Below, piece by piece: positions 1 to 11,089 of a DNA stretch of 64,000 bases. Below the pieces are notes generated by a model. It was not told the DNA's origin and made no database searches. It saw only the letters and a list, made by a program, of their open reading frames with translations. Both the position numbers and the translations under genes were made by a program. How positions within the stretch are numbered: position 1 is the first letter of the stretch; each line of letters opens with the position of its first letter. The DNA is from Otis tarda (Eukaryota; Chordata; Aves; Otidiformes; Otididae): contig CM048552.1 in assembly GCA_026413225.1 (NCBI GenBank), positions 197,173,553-197,237,552 of the forward strand, given 5' to 3'.

Positions 1-927
1 GAGTATCTCACCTACAAGAGGCCTAAAACATGCAAATAAAGGATTACAACTTCAGAAATCTGCCAAATATAGATAAGATTGTAAGGATAACATAGGTAGT
101 TTGATAAAAAGCATCACACAGGCACACAACATCACCTTGCATAAAAGGGCTAAGGAGGCCTTCACTGTGTGGAGAGCACCGGACAACATAAAGTCTCTTC
201 AAGGTAAGAAAGCCTTCACTGTCAGTGGGCCCAGTGTAGCTCCCGAGAGCTGAATCAATTCTAGACCTCAATGCAAAGACAGACCTCTAGACAAAGATGA
301 TCTCTCAAAAGATGGACTGCATGCTTCTCAACAGATCAAAGCTGCAGCTAAGACTACCCCTACTTCAAGACAGCGGAGGTAAGATTAAATGATGCTGTAC
401 CCACCATGTTTCACAAGACCTAAAGAGAGCCTTGAAATTGTCTGAATCAGTGTGTATAGAAAAATAACCCTTTGTGTCAGACAAAAAGACAACATTTATT
501 ATAAGTCCTAACTTATCCAAACAGCTTGAACTCACTAATTACATCTATACTAGACGTAAATCAAATGGGCTAGAGCCTGTTACTTAGCCATTACTAACCG
601 GCATGACAATTGCTCTAGTAACCTCTACAACAGATCAAACACATTCAAACTGCCTGTGGGAAATAGCTCCTTATCCATAGTTACCTCCAACCATATCTAG
701 GAACCATTTAGAAAAATACTAGTTAGCCTGGGCAAAAACTGTGCCAGTTACCATGCTAACAATTACAAACTTATTCCAGTATCACTGGATTAGAAGAGTC
801 TTAACAAAGTTAGAATTAAGACTATTTTAATAATTTGAAATGTTTGAACCCAAGGCAATTTGAAATCTATCTATACAAATTGTTCTTCACATAATACCAA
901 AAGTGAAGTGAAATCCAGAAAAATTAC
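1..927 (-). other. IFT88: IFT88 intron, left edge of window
   Basis: Intronic DNA downstream of coding exon 7 in the direction of transcription. I looked for the next conserved IFT88 exon on the minus strand and did not see it. No repeat recognised. Confidence 0.7.
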
Positions 928-1018
928 CAATTTCAAGTCTCCACAGCTGTTGGCAATGCAGCTTTCTTCCACCAGTTCATTCACTTTTTTTTCCAACTGC
1001 CTAATCTTCTCTTCTGAA
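928..1018 (-). CDS. IFT88: IFT88 coding exon 7
   Basis: A 91-base exon after a TTAATTTTAG acceptor. It completes a serine and codes 30 residues beginning SEEKIRQLEKKVNELVEES and ending SCGDLKL at a TTG|GTAATT donor. This is the charged, amphipathic helix immediately before the first TPR. The next expected exon (beginning near ALEKAK in the family) is not found in 1-927, so the gene continues beyond the left edge. Confidence 0.95.
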
Positions 1019-4000
1019 CTAAAATTAAAAATAGATCAATAAATGAAAGTATTAACACTAGTAACATAACTGGAAACACTAAGCTTTTACACAGGATATT
1101 TTCAATAAAACAACACAGTAATGTATCAGATGTCTAACTGGTTTTCCCATCAAAGAAAATATAATGTGAAATTATGCCCAGAGAAGATCCTCCAAAGGTA
1201 ACACATTCACACTTTTAATTTGAGAACGGAGACCTAAGAAAACACAAATCCTCTTATGAGAACAAGACAGACATGAAAATTTCATGGACCAAAATTGTTC
1301 AGGAGAAGTAATGACAGAACAGATGGGCTGGTAAAACTTTCAAATCAAACACCTAGTGAAATGAAATATCGTATTAAAAGCAATTAATTGAACCTTTATT
1401 TGCACAGATAACTAAAGTATAGCTTCCAAATGCAGATTTTAATAAAAAGTTGTTATTAATCTAGATTTTTTCCTTAAATAACCAAACATTTCAGTAGAAA
1501 TCGCTATTCCTGTATAGCTATATTTAAGGAATACAACTTTTGTATTGAAAAGCTCAATGACTTGTTCTGAGTGAACTCCACAACATTCACACTAGCCTGC
1601 AAAACTTTCACAACCTCAGTTTTATCTCAAGTGCCAAGCTCAGAGTGAACAGGAAGAAACAAATTCCCTCAAATTCTTCCCAGAGAGCTGCATGAATCAT
1701 GACATTCCTTGCCTGTCAAACACTCTTCCACAATTCTATACAGGTATCACAGCATTTGTGTGGCAACAACTACATCCAGGCTGCCGAGCTACAGCCAGAA
1801 CCAGAAATCACTGAAAGCAGATGTTCCTGAAAGTCAGTGCAACTGCTCTGGCGAGTCAGCTAACCACACGCATAAATGTTTGTGGCATTATTCCACAAAG
1901 TTAACAGTTTGGCCCCTCAAGGTTTCGTAACTGCCTGGATGTTTTTAAACTCTACCCATGGTTGTTTTTAATGTTTTGAAATAATTTAATGCAAAACTGA
2001 ACAAACCTGTCTGAATTTTTCATTTCCAGAGGTGGAGCAGGACCTCTTGCTTGGCCAAGAGGATCAAATGAAGAACCTATAAAATTATCAGAGTACTGAA
2101 AATTGTAAAATAACATCTCCCTCTGGCAACTGGTGATTTCTACAAACTGTACCTCTCATAGCTGCCTTAGTGTAACCTGCAGCATGCACTGCTGTCATTG
2201 GTCGAGCAACTCCATCCTTAAATAAAAAGACAGACATATTAAGATAGCGTTCCTGAAAAAATACACTGTGAACAGTACGGACATCAGTTACACATTACAA
2301 AACCTTTAAATACAAAAATCAGTTGTTACCACCTCAGTAAACTGAATATTTTAAAAAATGTTTTTATTTCTCAAATATTATACATCGTAACTGTCTACAA
2401 AGTAGAGAAGCAAACACTATTGGGAAACTGTAACTGACAAGCAAACACTACTTTGTGTAAATTTTATACGCATTCAGAATATTTAATTTCAAACATCTTT
2501 TATTTTTACAAAATTCTTAATAATTGTTGGTCTTGAGACCTGTAATGTACTCTAGCTTACTGTCACACTGTTTTAGAACCCAGTTACTTTTTAAATTTTT
2601 ATTGACAATAAGGAGAATCCTATGAGATTATAGATCTGAATGTTTTAATTGATCTAAACCAAGAGAGGCATAAAGAAACTACAATTTTTTGTATTTGTAA
2701 CTTATTACCAGACAATGTCTCCCAACACAAGAAGGTCTGACACCCCCAATGCCAGCTTACTAAACTTTCCTGTCAGGAGACTGAGTGCACTAATAAATCT
2801 TAATGGCCCTGATCAGACTCACCTGGGGTCTCCAGCCACACACCCTATCCATGGATCTAGAAGTTTTATTTAAGCTCAAGCCTGGTCCCTCAGCCTCAGC
2901 CTGAGCTTTGTTGGAGGACTACTGGTTTAGACATCAGACACAGCTATGTCTGGCCAGAGAGTCTTTCGATCCAGATTTCAACCTGTGGACTGACCTCCTG
3001 GATTGACTTTAGCCGTGCCTTGTCACTATGGTCCTGGGAAGTGATAATTGGTCCTAACCCTGGCCTATGCGTTGACTTTTTGGCTCACCTTGGACTTGCC
3101 TCATCATCATGATATTGCTTTATGTTCTGGACTTTTGGTTGGACATGGCCACCATTTCTGGGTGGATCCTACTTGCCTTGCTCTGGTATTGTGAGACTGG
3201 GTCCTGGCTGGTGAGGCCACTGCACTGCTGGCCATGTGATTTCCCTTTAGACTCCCGGCTTGGCTTGCCTTCCCTTAAGGAGCAGCCCTATTCTTGATGC
3301 TCCCTGATAATTCCTGTTTCCCACCTGGGCTGACACAAAAGAATACAGTGGCTATTGACAGATTTAACGTTAAGTCAATACACTTAAGAGTAGTGGTGGG
3401 AAAGTAATTGGTAAATCACAGCAGATTCTTATTAGAGTATAAGTATATAAGAAAAACAGAATCTACCACTCTCCTATTTAAATGAAAAAATATTCATTGC
3501 ATGTTAGTAAGTGTTGCTGCCAACCCTGTGCTCAAATACAATACTCATCACAACCCCCATGCTTTCTGACAGCAGTATTTTCAAAAAAGGACAAATTAAA
3601 ACACTAATAATTTGTATTACTTCAACCAACTTTGAAATACTGGTATCAAACCCAAGCATTTACTAGAAAACTTTATTGTTCTAAATCAATATAAAATGTA
3701 AATACTGAAACTTTTACCTGTATAGCTCCTGTCATTGGTCTTCCCATAGATGAAGTTAAAGTTGCCTTTGACTACAAAAATAAGTAAATTGTTTCAAACT
3801 AGCATTCACAAAGCATCAGAAGCCTGTAAAGACTACGTACAGTCTTCTCAACACTGAGTTTTAAGAGCTGATCACATAAGTGCATAGCAAAATTCCCATT
3901 TAAGTTACTCATTTGCAATATACTGCCAGTGCATGGCAGACTTAAAGACATTGAACGCTTCAGTTAGCACAAATTCACAATATTGTTTTTTATGGTTTTG

Positions 4001-7000
4001 GATATTTCTGTCAAATTTACATGTAATTTTTTAAGAAGTCTATCTGAGGCAGCAGCACTTCCCATTATTATATAATTGAAATTACTACCTTTAAATTGAA
4101 CAAGTAATTTACACGAAATACTTCAGTCAGATTCTGAGTACCACTGATAAGAGATTAATATAGGGGCAGATTTTAAGTTATTCTTTCATGAAGATTTATT
4201 TTACAATAAATAGATATACTTTGAAACTGCCAATGGATATCTTTCCATTAGCTGTCATGCCACAGACTGTCTTTCTCTAGTAGTGTAAAAAATGTAAAGA
4301 AATAGATGTGAACTATTTAGTAGTAAGTGCTAAAGGGTGCTACAAATATACTATACAAACAGACAAAAATAAAGGGTTTCAGGCCATGAAAAAGTATGCC
4401 CCTAATTCCCACTCAGAGGCCTATGTTTTACTACTATTTCACTTACTATCCATCACACATCCTCGCTGTTTTTCATTTCCTTCTGCTAAGGCTGAATCTA
4501 CATTAATAAGGACTGTAGCGTATGAGAAGCACATCTGCAGAGTGAAACGGGCAGTACTGTGGAATGGACAATGCTTTGCAGGTTTCTAGCTCTACTAATG
4601 CAAGTACACATCTCAGTCTTTATTATCTTTAGGAAGGGCCTTTTTGTGCACTGCTTTAACAAGATAGCTTTTCCCATCACAGCGTGGTACTACACTAAGC
4701 ATCGGCAAATACAACTGCTAAGAAAAAGCAGTCTCAAACCTGTTACCAGAGCAGGTAACAGAAGGTTCAAAGTAAAGGTAGAATTTCAATGACTTATAAC
4801 AGAATTGAGGTGTTCTTGAAATTGTTACCCAGCTAGCTGTATAAAAGATCTAAAGCAATGTGATCTCCCTTCTCTATTTGTCATAAAACTTACAGTAACT
4901 TTATATCTAAGAGCAATCTTTCAAAATTTGACTGAGATAGGCTAACAGGTTGACAATGTATTGGGATAAGGGCACAGTGAATATATCACTAGTGCATAAC
5001 TTCTGTTTTCCAAGCAAAACAAGTATTTAAGAGTAACAACGGGTCAAGCATACCAACTTTTTCTGATTAAACTAGAAGTGGTTCAAAACCCCATATTTTT
5101 TAAAGACTTAATTTCACCTTAACTTTCAGAAAACTTTCCCAAGCCCAAATAACAACCATCCAGTTCCTCCTGCAAGAAAATCAGGTTAATACTTTGGAAT
5201 CTACTGCCTTATGCAGTATGGAAGTTGATTTACAGTACAGTTTGGGAAAAAAACTAAAAAAAAAAAAAGCCAACAAAAACAAAAAAAGAACAAGAACAAA
5301 AACAAAAAAAGAACAAGAACAAAGACAAAAAAAAACCACAGTAACTATGCCTTGACCAAATGCACAGTTGTGAATTAATTAAAATTAATGAACACATATA
5401 GTTCACTGAAAGGAAGTAACTGGATTTAAAAAGCTACCTTTGTGCAAAGGATTAAATGGTAAATTTATTTTTTCATAAATACCTGATTTTCATTAAGAAT
5501 ACAAAATAACAAAAATTTACCCAAATCCAGTAGCTAAAGGTCTTGAAGCTGAGGTACTAGGAATTTTGGCTGTCACCTGGGCGGATTAAAAAAACCAACA
5601 CCAACAACCCCCCCACCCCCAGCAATTAACAACCATGTGTGTTAATTATTAGTCTTTATAGATACTTTCTGTAGTGAATTCATAGAAGTAATGTTTCAGT
5701 TGTTATAGAAATAATTCTCATTGTAGAACCAATTATTCAGGCAAAGAAATAACATGAATCAGATAGTTCCAGCTCTTCTTTAGACATACAGTACGTACTT
5801 CTAAAATGCAGGGGACAACTTTATATTTAGTTTTGAAAACTGATATAAGATATAAGCTAAGATGTAAGCTAAATGAAAGTTAAAAAAAGGTAAATTACAT
5901 TAATATGGAGGAAAAAAAATGATCAAAACAATAACACATGGTTTTCTAAATCCCACTGTCTAGTATGCATCTCAACCTTGAAACTGTATGTCAGAGCCAC
6001 TAATTCTATGTATAGAATATTAAACAAAGGCCTTTCAGAATATACCACTTTGCTCTTTAACAAGGTTTTATCTCATTTTATCAAACAAGAAAACACATTT
6101 CCAACCAAAGTTTCTTGTTTCCTCTAGCTTATCTCCAGAACTTAATGGAATTCGTGCTCTGCTAATTTTTTACTTATTTTCATACAAATAACTGAAGTCT
6201 GTATCTTCATTTTAGTAGCAGACAAAATTACAGCTAGGGCTCTAGAGAAGGTTCACGCTATTGCAATGTATTTTAAAGGTACTTACAGGAGGTCTTCTAC
6301 CATGACTTGTTCTTGCTGCCTGTTGAAAAGCTACATCATTTTCTAAATCCTAGAAAAGATAACATAAAAATATCAACTCTTTTAAAACCACAACACTCAA
6401 AGCCACAATTCCAGAGCCTTACGACTACTTAAAACAGATACGCAGAAAAACAATTATTCTTCCAAAAATACTTGACTTTAAGATAAATGAATGGCAAGTT
6501 TCACTGACATTAAATAATGATTATATTATTTGGTCTATCTTTTTGGGTATTTCAGATTAGGAAATGTAAGAACTCATTCTCTGAAAAATAAAAACACACT
6601 GAGAAAGTAGAGCTTAAGTGATAAAACATAACATGAAATTTTATTTCCCTCCAAAAGCTGACTACTAGCGCTATTTCGAAGTTTTAACTGTAATGTCTGT
6701 CATACCCAGAGATGTCATGTCTCTGAGGTCACACTGCAACTCCCATGAATTTGGCACTGGAATTTCACACAAGATACCAAGTCTTGCAACATTGGCCCTG
6801 CTTTGAGCAGGACACTGGGTTTGGACCAAATGATCCCCCTGTTTTTCCAATTCCAGTACACGAGCAGTTACCAGAAAGTGGTCTGCAGGGTTACTGGAAG
6901 TCATCCCAGATGCTCTACCGATTGTACAGAGACCCGCAGGACTCTGGTCTACTCTTATCTTTTTCAACTGTAGCATAGTAAGAGAACAATGACCTATTGA

Positions 7001-7449
7001 CCAACAAGTAGCCTCTTTTGTCAGAAAACTTGCTGCTGCACACTGTTTGGGAAACACCATATTGAATGTGCCTGAATGGGAATATGGCCTTCAAATAACT
7101 AGGACTTCATACTTCATAAATTCGAACTATTACAGCATATTAGATCTGCTATGAAACACACAAGTATTTTGTTGGAATAGAAAAATAATCAAAGAAATAA
7201 CCATTCAAGAAGATTCTGGTGAAATTTTACATATTTCTTGCCAAATCAAGAAAATTTTACTTCAAAGCAGTAGCACATTTGTGCATTATTGTACTTATCT
7301 TGTACTTAGAAGTTAAAATCCTATGTATGGGAAAGGTGGGAAACAGCAAATATTTTTACCTCTGTGTCAAATGTGGGGTTATAATCATTGTAGCCGGAAT
7401 AAAGATCATCTTCATCAGTCTCAGGAGCCAGATGCACATTTTGCATCAT
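928..7449 (-). CDS. IFT88: IFT88, 5' part (seven coding exons, partial)
   Basis: IFT88 is a tetratricopeptide-repeat subunit of intraflagellar transport complex B. It carries cargo along the axoneme and is required to build cilia. Seven exons read leftwards code about 163 N-terminal residues: an acidic start (MMQNVHLAPETDEDDLYSG), a Ser/Thr/Pro/Gly-rich basic linker with two copies of an RPMT motif, and then a charged helical stretch ending in CGDLKL, where the TPR array begins. Every exon aligns without gaps to the known vertebrate N-terminus as I remember it. All introns are GT-AG. Phases agree at every junction except coding exon 3 to 4, which is one base short (see findings). The remaining exons, with nearly all TPRs, lie left of position 1. 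The promoter is the CpG island near 8.2-8.7 kb, and the gene is divergent from CRYL1. Gene identity is near certain. Confidence 0.96.
1019..2006 (-). other. IFT88: IFT88 intron between coding exons 6 and 7
   Basis: AT-rich, about 1 kb, with no repeat or alternative exon I can support. The short plus-strand ORF at 1709-1930 has no recognisable family. Confidence 0.6.
2007..2076 (-). CDS. IFT88: IFT88 coding exon 6
   Basis: A 70-base exon from a TTTTATAG acceptor to an ACAG|GTTTGT donor. It completes the glycine, then codes SSFDPLGQARGPAPPLEMKN-SD and the first two bases of the next codon. The FDPLGQA and GPAPPLE motifs are typical of IFT88. Only about 76 bases separate it from coding exon 5, so the intron is very short. 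Confidence 0.95.
2153..2216 (-). CDS. IFT88: IFT88 coding exon 5
   Basis: A 64-base exon after a TATTTAAG acceptor, coding DGVARPMTAVHAAGYTKAAM-R plus the first base of a glycine codon, then GTACAG as donor. It carries the second RPMT motif of the linker. Phase in 0, out 1, compatible with both neighbours. Confidence 0.94.
2720..3310. repeat. CT/GG-rich degenerate block in IFT88 intron
   Basis: About 590 bases that differ sharply from the AT-rich intron around them. They are rich in TGG, CCTGG, GGACT and TTGACTT words that recur at irregular spacing (for example around 2988-3030, 3068-3100 and 3125-3160). This looks like a decayed minisatellite or an old repeat insertion. I cannot assign it to a named family. 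It sits between coding exons 4 and 5 of IFT88. Confidence 0.45.
3718..3771 (-). CDS. IFT88: IFT88 coding exon 4
   Basis: A 54-base exon between a TTTTTGTAG acceptor and an ACAG|GTAAAA donor. In the conserved frame it codes SKATLTSSMGRPMTGAIQ, which aligns with the vertebrate Ser/Thr-rich linker carrying the first GRPMTG motif. The reading frame relative to exon 3 is one base off as sequenced. Read from the exon 3 donor as written, a stop codon would appear within a few codons. Confidence 0.9.
3772..5520 (-). other. IFT88: IFT88 intron between coding exons 3 and 4
   Basis: About 1.75 kb of AT-rich sequence containing the A-rich tandem at 5250-5337. Short ORFs at 4308-4792 overlap on both strands and show no recognisable protein. 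Confidence 0.6.
5250..5337. repeat. A-rich tandem repeat
   Basis: Poly-A tract followed by tandem copies of a roughly 23-base unit of the form AAAACAAAAAAAGAACAAGA, with the last copy diverged. On the IFT88 sense strand this is a T/G-rich tract. Confidence 0.8.
5521..5576 (-). CDS. IFT88: IFT88 coding exon 3 (junction to next exon out of phase)
   Basis: A 56-base exon after a CGCCCAG acceptor. It reads V-T-A-K-I-P-S-T-S-A-S-R-P-L-A-T-G-F and then GG before GTAAAT. It therefore ends in phase 2, while the next exon is in its conserved frame only if it is entered in phase 0. One more G at the donor (GGGG instead of GGG before TAAAT) would restore the family sequence GFG-SK. An intervening micro-exon is unlikely because all family residues are already accounted for. 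The exon itself is secure. The 3' edge is doubtful: assembly error, true frameshift, or unusual splicing. Confidence 0.85.
5588..5623. repeat. A/C-rich low-complexity tract
   Basis: AAACCAACACCAACAA followed by C-runs broken by A, just upstream (in IFT88 direction) of the coding exon 3 acceptor. On the sense strand it is a G/T-rich tract, so it does not supply a pyrimidine tract for that acceptor. Confidence 0.7.
6287..6349 (-). CDS. IFT88: IFT88 coding exon 2
   Basis: A 63-base phase 0-0 exon between a TTTTCTAG acceptor and a CCT|GTAAGT donor. It codes 21 residues (DLENDVAFQQAARTSHGRRP plus P), almost identical to the known vertebrate sequence. It has no domain of its own and is part of the unstructured N-terminal region ahead of the TPRs. 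The consensus donor is strong. Confidence 0.95.
6350..7359 (-). other. IFT88: IFT88 intron between coding exons 1 and 2
   Basis: About 1 kb intron. Its middle (about 6670-7080) is less AT-rich and contains a probable CR1 3' end. The 129-codon minus-strand ORF at 6671-7060 lies across this block and is judged non-genic. Confidence 0.6.
6785..6868 (+). mobile_element. Possible old CR1 3'-end fragment
   Basis: Contains GGCCCTGCTTTGAGCAGGAC, then TTTGGACCAAATGATCCCCC and TTCCAATTCCAGT. This order resembles the CR1 3' end (TGAGCAGGGGGTTGGACTAGATGATC, then TTCCAACTC). Diverged, so the call is tentative. Confidence 0.45.
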
Positions 7450-7453
7450 TTTT
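7360..7453 (-). CDS. IFT88: IFT88 coding exon 1 (contains start codon)
   Basis: Reading the minus strand, the exon follows a TTTCACAG acceptor, has a few bases of leader, then two adjacent ATG codons (first at 7449-7447) in an A-rich context with A at -3. It codes 30 residues ending FDTE and stops at a GAG|GTAAAA donor in phase 0. The acidic DETDEDDLYSGYNDYNP-type patch is diagnostic of IFT88. Because an acceptor precedes the ATG, at least one noncoding 5' exon must lie upstream, inside or next to the CpG island at 8.2-8.7 kb. Which of the two ATGs is used cannot be told. Vertebrate relatives start with a single Met at about this place. Confidence 0.95.
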
Positions 7454-8369
7454 CTGTGAAACATTTAACATACTGAATATTATCTCAGTGGTTTTATATA
7501 TATCTTTAAAAACATCAAAATATAAATAGTAATAAGGTTTACAAGTTCAAAAGAGCTCCAATTTCATTTTAGTTTTTAATTGCTGCCTTTGAAATTAAAA
7601 ATAAGCAATGATTAGCCATAAAAACCTATAAGGAATATTATATGGCATCATTTCATAGAATTTGATTGTGTTAGGTATTTGTACCACTGTGATGAAAATT
7701 GTTTCAAATATTATTTATCACTAAAACTAAACAATCACAACAAGTAACTATTACTTTCAGAATGGTATCTTTACATTCTCAGATAATTCAGATTCAAGAT
7801 AATTCTCTCATATTCTAACATTAAGCCATACTAGTCAGTCTAATGAAAGATACCTCTTCTAGCTTCAAATCTTCCATCCTTCCTCCACCTATGTCCTTGT
7901 AACAACACAGCCACAGCTATTCTCTATATTCAACACTCTTCACATAATTTTGCCATGTCAATTCAAGCGTTTTTTTAAAAATACAATTAAAGAAGCCAGC
8001 GTTCCAATGTCTTTCTTCAAAAATACTTTCGTGTCTAACACGGCTGCATTCACCTTGTGCTCTTTCCCTCACTGAGGACGCTAAGGAGGTCTCTCTTCGC
8101 CTGGCCACCTATTTTCATAAAAATCTTAAGAAGACAGCATTTGAGTTCATCTCTAATACAGAATGCACACACTTCAGCAAGTAAGCCTTAGCCCGGACGA
8201 AGCGCGGCACACCCCACCGAGGGACGGCTCCTCTCCGACAGCAGGAAAACGCCCCCCGGCCGCTCCCCGCTTGGCCGGGGCCTCCTCTGAGCCGCCCGCG
8301 GTGGCCCCGCGGCCGAACCACTGCTTCCGGCCGGTTTCCTCCCGCAGCGCCCGAAGCGGCGCGGGCCCC

Positions 8370-8384
8370 GTTGCTAAGGGCGAG
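8370..8384 (+). promoter_or_regulatory. X-box-like RFX site in IFT88 promoter
   Basis: GTTGCTAAGGGCGAG: a good left half-site (GTTGCT) and, after a 3-base spacer, a partly matching right half (GGCGAG against RGYAAC, four of six). RFX factors are known to activate IFT88 orthologues through X-boxes. Binding here is inference. Confidence 0.5.
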
Positions 8385-8464
8385 GCCGGCGGACGCGCTT
8401 CCCCTAATGCACCGCGCCCGGTTGGGAAGAGAGGAGAGCGCGGCCGAGGTGGCACGCGGCTCCG

Positions 8465-8474
8465 GCGCATGCGC
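8465..8474. promoter_or_regulatory. NRF1 palindrome
   Basis: GCGCATGCGC, a perfect match to the NRF1 core palindrome, inside the CpG island. NRF1 sites are typical of TATA-less housekeeping promoters. Confidence 0.7.
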
Positions 8475-8540
8475 AGAGCGGCTGGCGAAGCCTTTGCCCC
8501 CGTGTGGGCGTCGCCTGCGGTGAGGGGACGATCCCGCGGT

Positions 8541-8549
8541 AAATGGCGG
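8541..8549 (+). promoter_or_regulatory. YY1-like site
   Basis: AAATGGCGG, close to the YY1 consensus AANATGGCG, near the outer edge of the IFT88 CpG island. YY1 sites often lie near the start of transcription, so this may mark a TSS of either strand. Confidence 0.45.
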
Positions 8550-9375
8550 GGCATGAGCGAGGCGGGCAGGCGGGCCGAAAGGTCTTGTGCTGCTCGCAAA
8601 ATTCATCCCCTCGGCTATTAGAGCTGCCGGCTCGCCCGCTGCCCCTCCGTTTCCTGGCAGGATCGGGCTTGAGCGTGCTTAGTCTTGGAGTTAAAAAAGG
8701 AAGCCGACTCTCATGTCGTTTCAGCAAATTAAACAGCAAGAAAAGTCTGTCCTCCAAAATGTATACCTGCAGGGAGGAACCCACACAAATCCAAAAATTT
8801 CCATGACCATCTTTTAGATGGGAAACTACTGCTCTGGACTCTTCAGACAGATTTTTTTAAGTGGATTAGTGTTGATCACTGAGCTAGAGCTAAATGCCAA
8901 TTTGACTTCTCTTTGCTTGTCCCAGGACTTACTATGACCTGGTCCTGCAAACATGCAGACACTTCATTTCCTGAGTGAGGTTATGTGTATTTCCAAGATG
9001 GGAGCCTGTGTGCTAAGAAAGAAAAGATGTGCCATATGATGGACAAAAAAGCAAATTTTGTTTCCCCCTAGACTTCCCTCATCTTCTGGAAGAGGAACAC
9101 AAAATGACAGTGAAGGATGGCAGACTCGTCAGACTATCTACCTTTAGTCCACAGGATAAGGAAAACAAAAATGGAAACAAGATCTGTCGTCTGCTAGTTG
9201 TTTCTTTGCTGTGTCTGCAAATAAAAATCTGCAAGATGTGGGTAACATTTACCAACTTCAATGGGAAGATTATTAGGATAAATGAGTTAGTGTTTCTGAA
9301 ACATTAAACAGAGAGCAATTAAAATTCAGAATGGGGAAAAAAAATATAGACTTCTCCATAATGGGGAATTTAGGA

Positions 9376-9470
9376 TTATGGGATCATAGAATAATTCAGG
9401 CTGGGAAGGACCTCAGGACATCTCTCCTAAACTCATCTCTCATAAACTTATACCTAGTTTAAATTTCTTT
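9376..9470 (-). mobile_element. CR1 3'-end fragment
   Basis: TCATAGAATAATTCAGGCTGGGAAGGACCTC is the reverse complement of the CR1 tail (GAGGTCCCTTCCAGCC then TTCTATGA). Right boundary approximate. Very short 5'-truncated copy. Confidence 0.75.
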
Positions 9471-9530
9471 GTGCCTCTTCCCAAGAGTAAAGCCAACCTG
9501 CTGTCATTTTATGGTGAAAAATTAATATAG

Positions 9531-9582
9531 TGAATATCGTGGTGAATATCATGGTGAATATGGTGAATATCATGGTGAAATG
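9531..9582. repeat. Short tandem repeat, GGTGAATATCAT-type unit
   Basis: Four to five imperfect copies of TGAATATCATGG-type units of about 10-12 bases, with a further GGTGAA just upstream. Confidence 0.8.
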
Positions 9583-11089
9583 ATATAGTATTTTATGCTA
9601 TAGATTTGCTACTGTGAGAGAAAAACAAATATACTATGGTAAAGTGAATGGCTTCTTGCATAGCTGTCAAACCTTGTGCTTGAGCATGTCCCATACCACG
9701 GAGTACCTCAGCACAGTGCACGCATGCACTGAGCATGTTTCTCGAGCTGCAGATTATTGCGGGCATGTGCCCTCTGGAGTGTGGTGGGCTCCATTAGCAG
9801 GCATGGCTCTCCGGCAGCAGCCTGCACCTCTGGGCAGAGACCTCATCACAGTCACTGCTCCATACCATTTCTTCCAGTAAGCTGAGGAATCTGTTATCAG
9901 AACTGAAAGGCCCAATAAAAAAAGTCAGTAAAGCTTTCCATTTGCCATAGTCTGTGAAACTACATAAAAAATTAAAGGTCTTAATGTCTTAAAAGAGAAA
10001 AATATTATTTCTGCTACCATTTTTACTACTTGACTTAAATCTTGACAAGTGACAGCTGATTTGCCCATAGCAACTCATGACATTTTGGGGAAAGTTTCCC
10101 ATCCCTAAATGGAAGACAGAATAAAACAGAGATCTCTGACCATGCCTATGGTATTCCTGAGAGGAAAAAAACATTTTATGAGGCCAACTGTAACCTGCCA
10201 CTACTGCCTTTGCTAATAGCATAAGAGAGCTGCAAAGACATTATACAGTGAGTGCACTGTCGGTCAGACACCCCTTTTATGGTCAGGGTTTGTGAGCATT
10301 ATGCAATGTCAGGGCTTTCTGCTGCTCACCTTCTTTCAGCCTCAAAGTCCGTTCTGAAGAGATAAGGCACAGAGAATATGAGTGAAAGGTCTTTCTACTC
10401 TGGCTCCCAACAAGAGAAACAAAGATAACATAGAGAAGTATTAAGATATTATCACTTCTTGCATTAACCTGTTCACGCTCCATGCATGAACCACTTTCAC
10501 ACAGAAACTTCAGACTTGAGACCTTTGGACATGAGAAGCTTTTTACTTGAAGTTTCTGGAATACCAGGATTTTGCAGAATAACAGACTTCAGCTGGGAAA
10601 AATGTTCAGGTGAATTACTTGCCACAAATGATGAACTTCAGCATCAGAAATACATATATATTTCTAGCCCCCCTTCTCTGCCTAGGACTCCTCATATATA
10701 ATTGAGTCTATGATTTTTAGATTTTTCTGATTCTGAGCAGCAGGTTCATATTGTGGCAAGAGCCCTAGCTCTGCTACCCAGCTGGTCCATATTGGGCACG
10801 TGGGCATACTGGTGCCCAGTGTATTCTGATGTTTCAGTGCAGTTATGTAGGGCAGTGGAAAGAAAGCACCATGATAAGGAGGCAGTGCATCTACATTGTA
10901 AACGAAACAGTGCTGGAGCACCACTGGAATCTGACCATATTCATATTATCAAACTTTCTTACCCTCTAACATAGGGTGCACACATTCAGACCAGCTATTG
11001 GAAGTGGTCCCTGGCCTGGATTAGTTCTCAGACCATACTGGGAATTGTTTGGCAGAATAACTAGCTAACACTATAATGGGCTATTTTGA

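Larger units (their letters stand above)
8160..8680 (-). promoter_or_regulatory. IFT88: CpG island, likely IFT88 promoter and noncoding exon 1
   Basis: Dense CpG and GC-rich, in contrast to the flanks. It lies about 0.7 kb upstream of the IFT88 start-codon exon, which has its own acceptor and so needs a noncoding first exon here. It contains a perfect NRF1-type palindrome (8465-8474), a YY1-like AAATGGCGG (8541-8549) and an RFX X-box-like site (8370-8384). The exact start and first donor cannot be fixed. A plausible minus-strand donor is CACAAG|GTGAAT near 8050-8061, and others exist. Overlapping ORFs on both strands here are products of GC richness. Confidence 0.8.

Noticed and set aside
6671..7060. 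129-codon minus-strand ORF in the first IFT88 coding intron
   Set aside because: It lies between two well-defined IFT88 exons, overlaps a probable CR1 fragment, and has no splice sites that would add it in phase.
8115..8806. Overlapping ORFs up to 163 codons on both strands near 8.1-8.8 kb
   Set aside because: They fall in a CpG island, overlap on both strands in several frames, are Arg/Ala/Pro-rich and match no family. High GC removes stop codons.
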